The notes under the pieces were generated by a model. The model did not search any database. It had not been told where the DNA came from and saw only the letters and a program-made list of their open reading frames with translations. Shown piece by piece: positions 19,721 to 21,789 of a stretch of DNA of 21,789 nucleotides. Position numbers and translations under genes: made by a program. Numbering within the stretch: the stretch's first letter is position 1; each line of letters opens with the position of its first letter. The DNA is from a virus: IMG/VR virus record IMGVR_UViG_3300044675_000841, positions 1 through 21,789 of that record. One strand, 5' to 3'.

Positions 19721-20296
19721 ATGAATGTATTAGAGCTAATCATTGACGAAAAAGACCTACAAGGCGGCATCAATGCGGTATCCGTGGTAGAAGCACCTGC
19801 CATAGAGGAGAACTTCATCGCGTTAGCAAAACACGAAGTAGAACTCAAAGAAATTGACACCGAGAAACGTATCCTAATGGGTGCTGCTCTTATCCCTAAC
19901 AAGAAGATTTACCGCAGAAACAAAGAGGAGGAGTTTTACATTTACTTTTCAGAGAACACCGTGCGTCAAGCTATGGAGTTATTCTTTAAGAAAGGCAATC
20001 AGAACAACGCTACCTACGAACACAAGGACGCTATCAAAGGAATGAGCGTAGTAGAATCGTGGCTAATCGAAGACGAAAAGATGGACAAAAGCCAGTTGTA
20101 CGGATTCAACCTACCAAAAGGAACTTGGATGATTTCTATGAAGGTGGACAACGATGAGGTGTGGCAAGACGTAAAAGAAGGCAAGATAAAAGGATTCTCT
20201 ATTGAGGGATACTTTGCTGACAAGATGCCTGATTCACCTCGTGAGGAGCAAGAGAAACACGCAATCATTGAACAACTTAAAAACTTACTAAAATAA
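19721..20296 (+). CDS. XkdF-like prohead serine protease, 191 aa
   Basis: Features in order: DEKDLQGGINAVSVVEAPAI (10-28), then ENFIALAKHEVEL (30-42), MGAALIPNKKIYR (53-65), YEHKD with the likely catalytic His (near residue 100), WLIEDEKMDKSQLYGFNLPK, and GFSIEGYF with the likely catalytic Ser (near 170). These fit the XkdF-type putative phage serine protease that matures the capsid. Its C-terminus is helical. It lies after the tape measure rather than near the terminase, which is unusual. The start has AACG-N10-ATG context. Confidence 0.85.
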   Translation: MNVLELIIDEKDLQGGINAVSVVEAPAIEENFIALAKHEVELKEIDTEKRILMGAALIPNKKIYRRNKEEEFYIYFSENTVRQAMELFFKKGNQNNATYEHKDAIKGMSVVESWLIEDEKMDKSQLYGFNLPKGTWMISMKVDNDEVWQDVKEGKIKGFSIEGYFADKMPDSPREEQEKHAIIEQLKNLLK

Positions 20297-20301
20297 AAAC
20301 G

Positions 20302-20685
20302 ATGAACAATATCCTAAACAAAATTGCTCAAATGGAGCGTAACGCAGCAGAGTTACAAGAAGTACAATTAACAAAACACGAAGTACAATTAGGTATGTTT
20401 GACACGTTTAAAACAAATATAAACGTAGATAATAAGAACATTGCTCAATTGGAAAAAATGGTCGAAGCTATAAAAAAATCCGCAAGTGAATTAGGAGCTA
20501 AATTAGCTGAAGCTGATAGAGGTGCGTTGACTACCGCAAAACAATACGATAAAGTTGTAGAAACTGCAAAAGAACTTGGCATTGGATTGCAAGAAATTAA
20601 TAGTAGTAAAGAAGTTCAAGAGATGGAAAAAAACGGAGTTCGTCTTACTGAAATTTTAAGATACGTTCAAAAAATAAAAGGTTAA
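20302..20685 (+). CDS. Helical head-region protein, 127 aa
   Basis: The N-terminus MNNILNKIAQMERNAAELQE is followed by VQLTKHEVQLG (21-31), nearly the same as the protease's LAKHEVEL. Later come coiled-coil-like helices and AKELGIGLQEINSSKEVQEM (about 90-110). It resembles the 134-residue protein encoded at 20928 in layout and motif, so the two may be distant paralogs. It begins five bases after the protease stop. A role in head assembly is inferred from context. Confidence 0.65.
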   Translation: MNNILNKIAQMERNAAELQEVQLTKHEVQLGMFDTFKTNINVDNKNIAQLEKMVEAIKKSASELGAKLAEADRGALTTAKQYDKVVETAKELGIGLQEINSSKEVQEMEKNGVRLTEILRYVQKIKG

Positions 20686-20687
20686 TT

Positions 20688-20891
20688 ATGAGCAAATTCA
20701 AAACACCAAGTACGGCAAGTCCAAGAGCAGGAGCAAGAAGAGGCTGCCTATGTTCAAACGGAAAATACTCTACAAAATGTTGTGACGGAAGTTTAGAGGC
20801 ACAAGGCATTGGAAAGACGGAAGGAACTGCTGATGTAGTGACTACAACTATAGTAAGCGGAGTGAGAACTACAGTACGTCAAAACGGATAA
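20688..20891 (+). CDS. Cysteine-motif head-region protein, 67 aa
   Basis: The product has ASPRAGARRGCLCSNGKYST, then KCCDGSLEAQGIG, with four cysteines at 20, 22, 31 and 32. The motif RRGCLCxxGKYSxKCCDGS recurs in small proteins near head genes of other Bacteroidetes phages, in my recollection, with unknown function; the Cys pairs could bind zinc or iron. The C-terminal half is Thr/Val-rich. It lies between the two KHEVEL-type genes. Coding is well supported by motif and spacing. Confidence 0.68.
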   Translation: MSKFKTPSTASPRAGARRGCLCSNGKYSTKCCDGSLEAQGIGKTEGTADVVTTTIVSGVRTTVRQNG

Positions 20892-20927
20892 AAACGCAAC
20901 AAGTAATCTATAAAACGTTATATACAT

Positions 20928-21332
20928 ATGAACACACAAAAATCTATCTACAACAAGTTGTTTAAAGAAGAGGCTACGGAGCTTGCTTCACATCAAGTTG
21001 AATTAGCAACAACCGATGAGATTGCATCTATTGTTAAGACACTAACGAGTAATGTGCCTAAATACTCAAGACTTGGAGCAACCGTTCAAAAAAATGCAAC
21101 TGCATTAAATATTGCATATAAAGACATTTTAGTTGGTAAAGATTATCCAAAAACCATAACTAATATGTTAGGAAAATTAGAAACTACAATTACTAAACAA
21201 GCTAATGATTTAGGAGTTGATGTAAAGCAATTACCCGCTTGGAAACAACTTATGGATGGTTATGCTTTTGCAGAAGAAATTAATACAGCTATTCAAGGTG
21301 CTGTTGATGCAGTTAAAACAATAGGTAAATAA
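20928..21332 (+). CDS. Helical head-region protein, 134 aa
   Basis: The N-terminus MNTQKSIYNKLFKEEATELA has LASHQVEL at 19-26, matching the motif in the two preceding gene products. The body is helical, including ITKQANDLGVDVKQLPAWKQ near residue 95, which lines up with AKELGIG in the 127-residue protein. The last helix is Ala/Ile-rich (EINTAIQGAVDAVKTIGK). The start has AACG-N10-ATG context. Its position between protease and scaffold suggests a minor head or scaffold partner. Confidence 0.68.
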   Translation: MNTQKSIYNKLFKEEATELASHQVELATTDEIASIVKTLTSNVPKYSRLGATVQKNATALNIAYKDILVGKDYPKTITNMLGKLETTITKQANDLGVDVKQLPAWKQLMDGYAFAEEINTAIQGAVDAVKTIGK

Positions 21333-21338
21333 AAACAA

Positions 21339-21789
21339 ATGAACGAAAAATCACTCTTAAACAAAGTCCGCACACTTCTTGGAATGGAAGTGAAGTTGGA
21401 AACTATGCGCCTTACTGATGGTGTATCTATGCTTGAAGCAGAAGTATTCGAAGCAGGTCAACCTGTGTTTATCCTAACTGAAGACGAACAACGCATTGCT
21501 CTTCCTGTAGGTGAGTATGAGTTGGAGGATATGCGTATCCTTGTAGTAATCGAAGAAGGTGTAATTGCTGAAATTCGTGAAGCTGCTGCTGAAGAAGAAG
21601 TAGAAGTTGAAGACGAAGTTGAAACAGGTAAAATGCCTGAAGAAGAAATGGCACAAGAGCCCGCTGCACCTACTGCAAAGAAAATCATCGAATCAGTAAC
21701 TAAAGAATCTTTCTTTAGCGAAATCGAAGCCTTGAAAAAAGAAAACGAAGAGTTAAAAGCACAACTCAATTTATCTACTGAAGTTGCAG
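21339..21789 (+). CDS. Scaffold-like head assembly protein, 3'-truncated (150 aa visible)
   Basis: Residues 1-70 (MNEKSLLNKVRTLLGMEVKL, then VSMLEAEVFEAGQPVFILTE and ALPVGEYELEDMRILVV) form a small beta-rich domain I associate with scaffold-type proteins of Bacteroidetes phages. A strongly acidic stretch follows (EEEVEVEDEVETGKMPEEE, 85-105) and then a coiled-coil start (FFSEIEALKKENEELKAQL). Acid-rich, helical proteins next to a protease usually scaffold the prohead and are degraded. The frame is open to the window end, so the length is unknown and the capsid gene is probably just beyond. Confidence 0.74.
   Translation, partial: MNEKSLLNKVRTLLGMEVKLETMRLTDGVSMLEAEVFEAGQPVFILTEDEQRIALPVGEYELEDMRILVVIEEGVIAEIREAAAEEEVEVEDEVETGKMPEEEMAQEPAAPTAKKIIESVTKESFFSEIEALKKENEELKAQLNLSTEVA

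Noticed and set aside
21458-21769. Minus-strand frames opposite the scaffold-like gene
   Set aside because: They arise from GAA-rich acidic codons read backwards (Ser/Phe/Leu runs) and have no start context or family features.

Overview
The window is part of a tailed-phage (or prophage) genome whose host is most likely a member of the Bacteroidetes, probably Flavobacteriia. The reasons are: strong promoters of the form TTG-N18/19-TATATTTG (the Bacteroidetes -33/-7 type), starts that mostly lack Shine-Dalgarno sequences, an AT-rich base composition, and many small proteins typical of Bacteroidetes phages. All genes lie on the + strand. They are packed tightly and many junctions are 4-nt ATGA or 1-nt TAATG/TGATG overlaps, so long polycistronic operons with translational coupling are likely. 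No integrase, lysis gene, portal, tRNA or CRISPR array is visible.

Layout. (1) 1-497: the 3' part of a metallophosphoesterase gene that ends an operon at a clear rho-independent terminator. (2) 498-863: a non-coding control region with direct repeats, palindromes and a candidate promoter. (3) 864-2541: small early genes, ending in a stand-alone DnaA-domain-IV-like protein. (4) 2542-2691: a promoter -7 element and a candidate structured RNA. (5) 2692-6797: the replication module, with a DnaD-like winged-helix initiator that carries 11-bp iterons inside its gene (candidate origin), a RecA/DnaB-fold helicase, small proteins, an AT-rich ABC-ATPase/GNAT fusion and a NinG-like nuclease. (6) 6798-9557: a second operon with a promoter at 6781-6809. 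It encodes an ERF annealing protein, a YqaJ/lambda-exonuclease-like nuclease, a MazG-like protein, several small proteins, an SSB-tailed DUF736-like protein and an HTH regulator, and it ends at a terminator. (7) 9567-10852: a promoter, a phage sigma-like factor and three conserved small proteins. (8) 10818-12547: small and large terminase plus a small gene. (9) 12563-19700: the tail module, with a tail-assembly chaperone that has a probable programmed -1 frameshift, tail completion proteins, large structural proteins and a tape measure protein of about 640 residues, which implies a non-contractile or medium-length tail. (10) 19721-21789: the start of the head module, with an XkdF-like prohead protease, small head-associated proteins and a scaffold-like protein running off the window end.

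How it fits together. The DnaA-like and DnaD-like proteins and the helicase would fire replication at the iterons. ERF, the exonuclease, the SSB-like protein and NinG form a recombination and concatemer-processing set. The sigma-like factor sits just before packaging and virion genes and may switch on late transcription. The order terminase - tail - protease/scaffold is unusual, because head genes normally follow the terminase directly. The most interesting points are the in-gene iterons, the ABC-GNAT fusion with Mom-like features, the frameshift with long dual coding, two near-identical hairpin leaders ahead of distant genes, the structured RNA near 2585-2672, and a shared N-terminal motif in consecutive head-region proteins.
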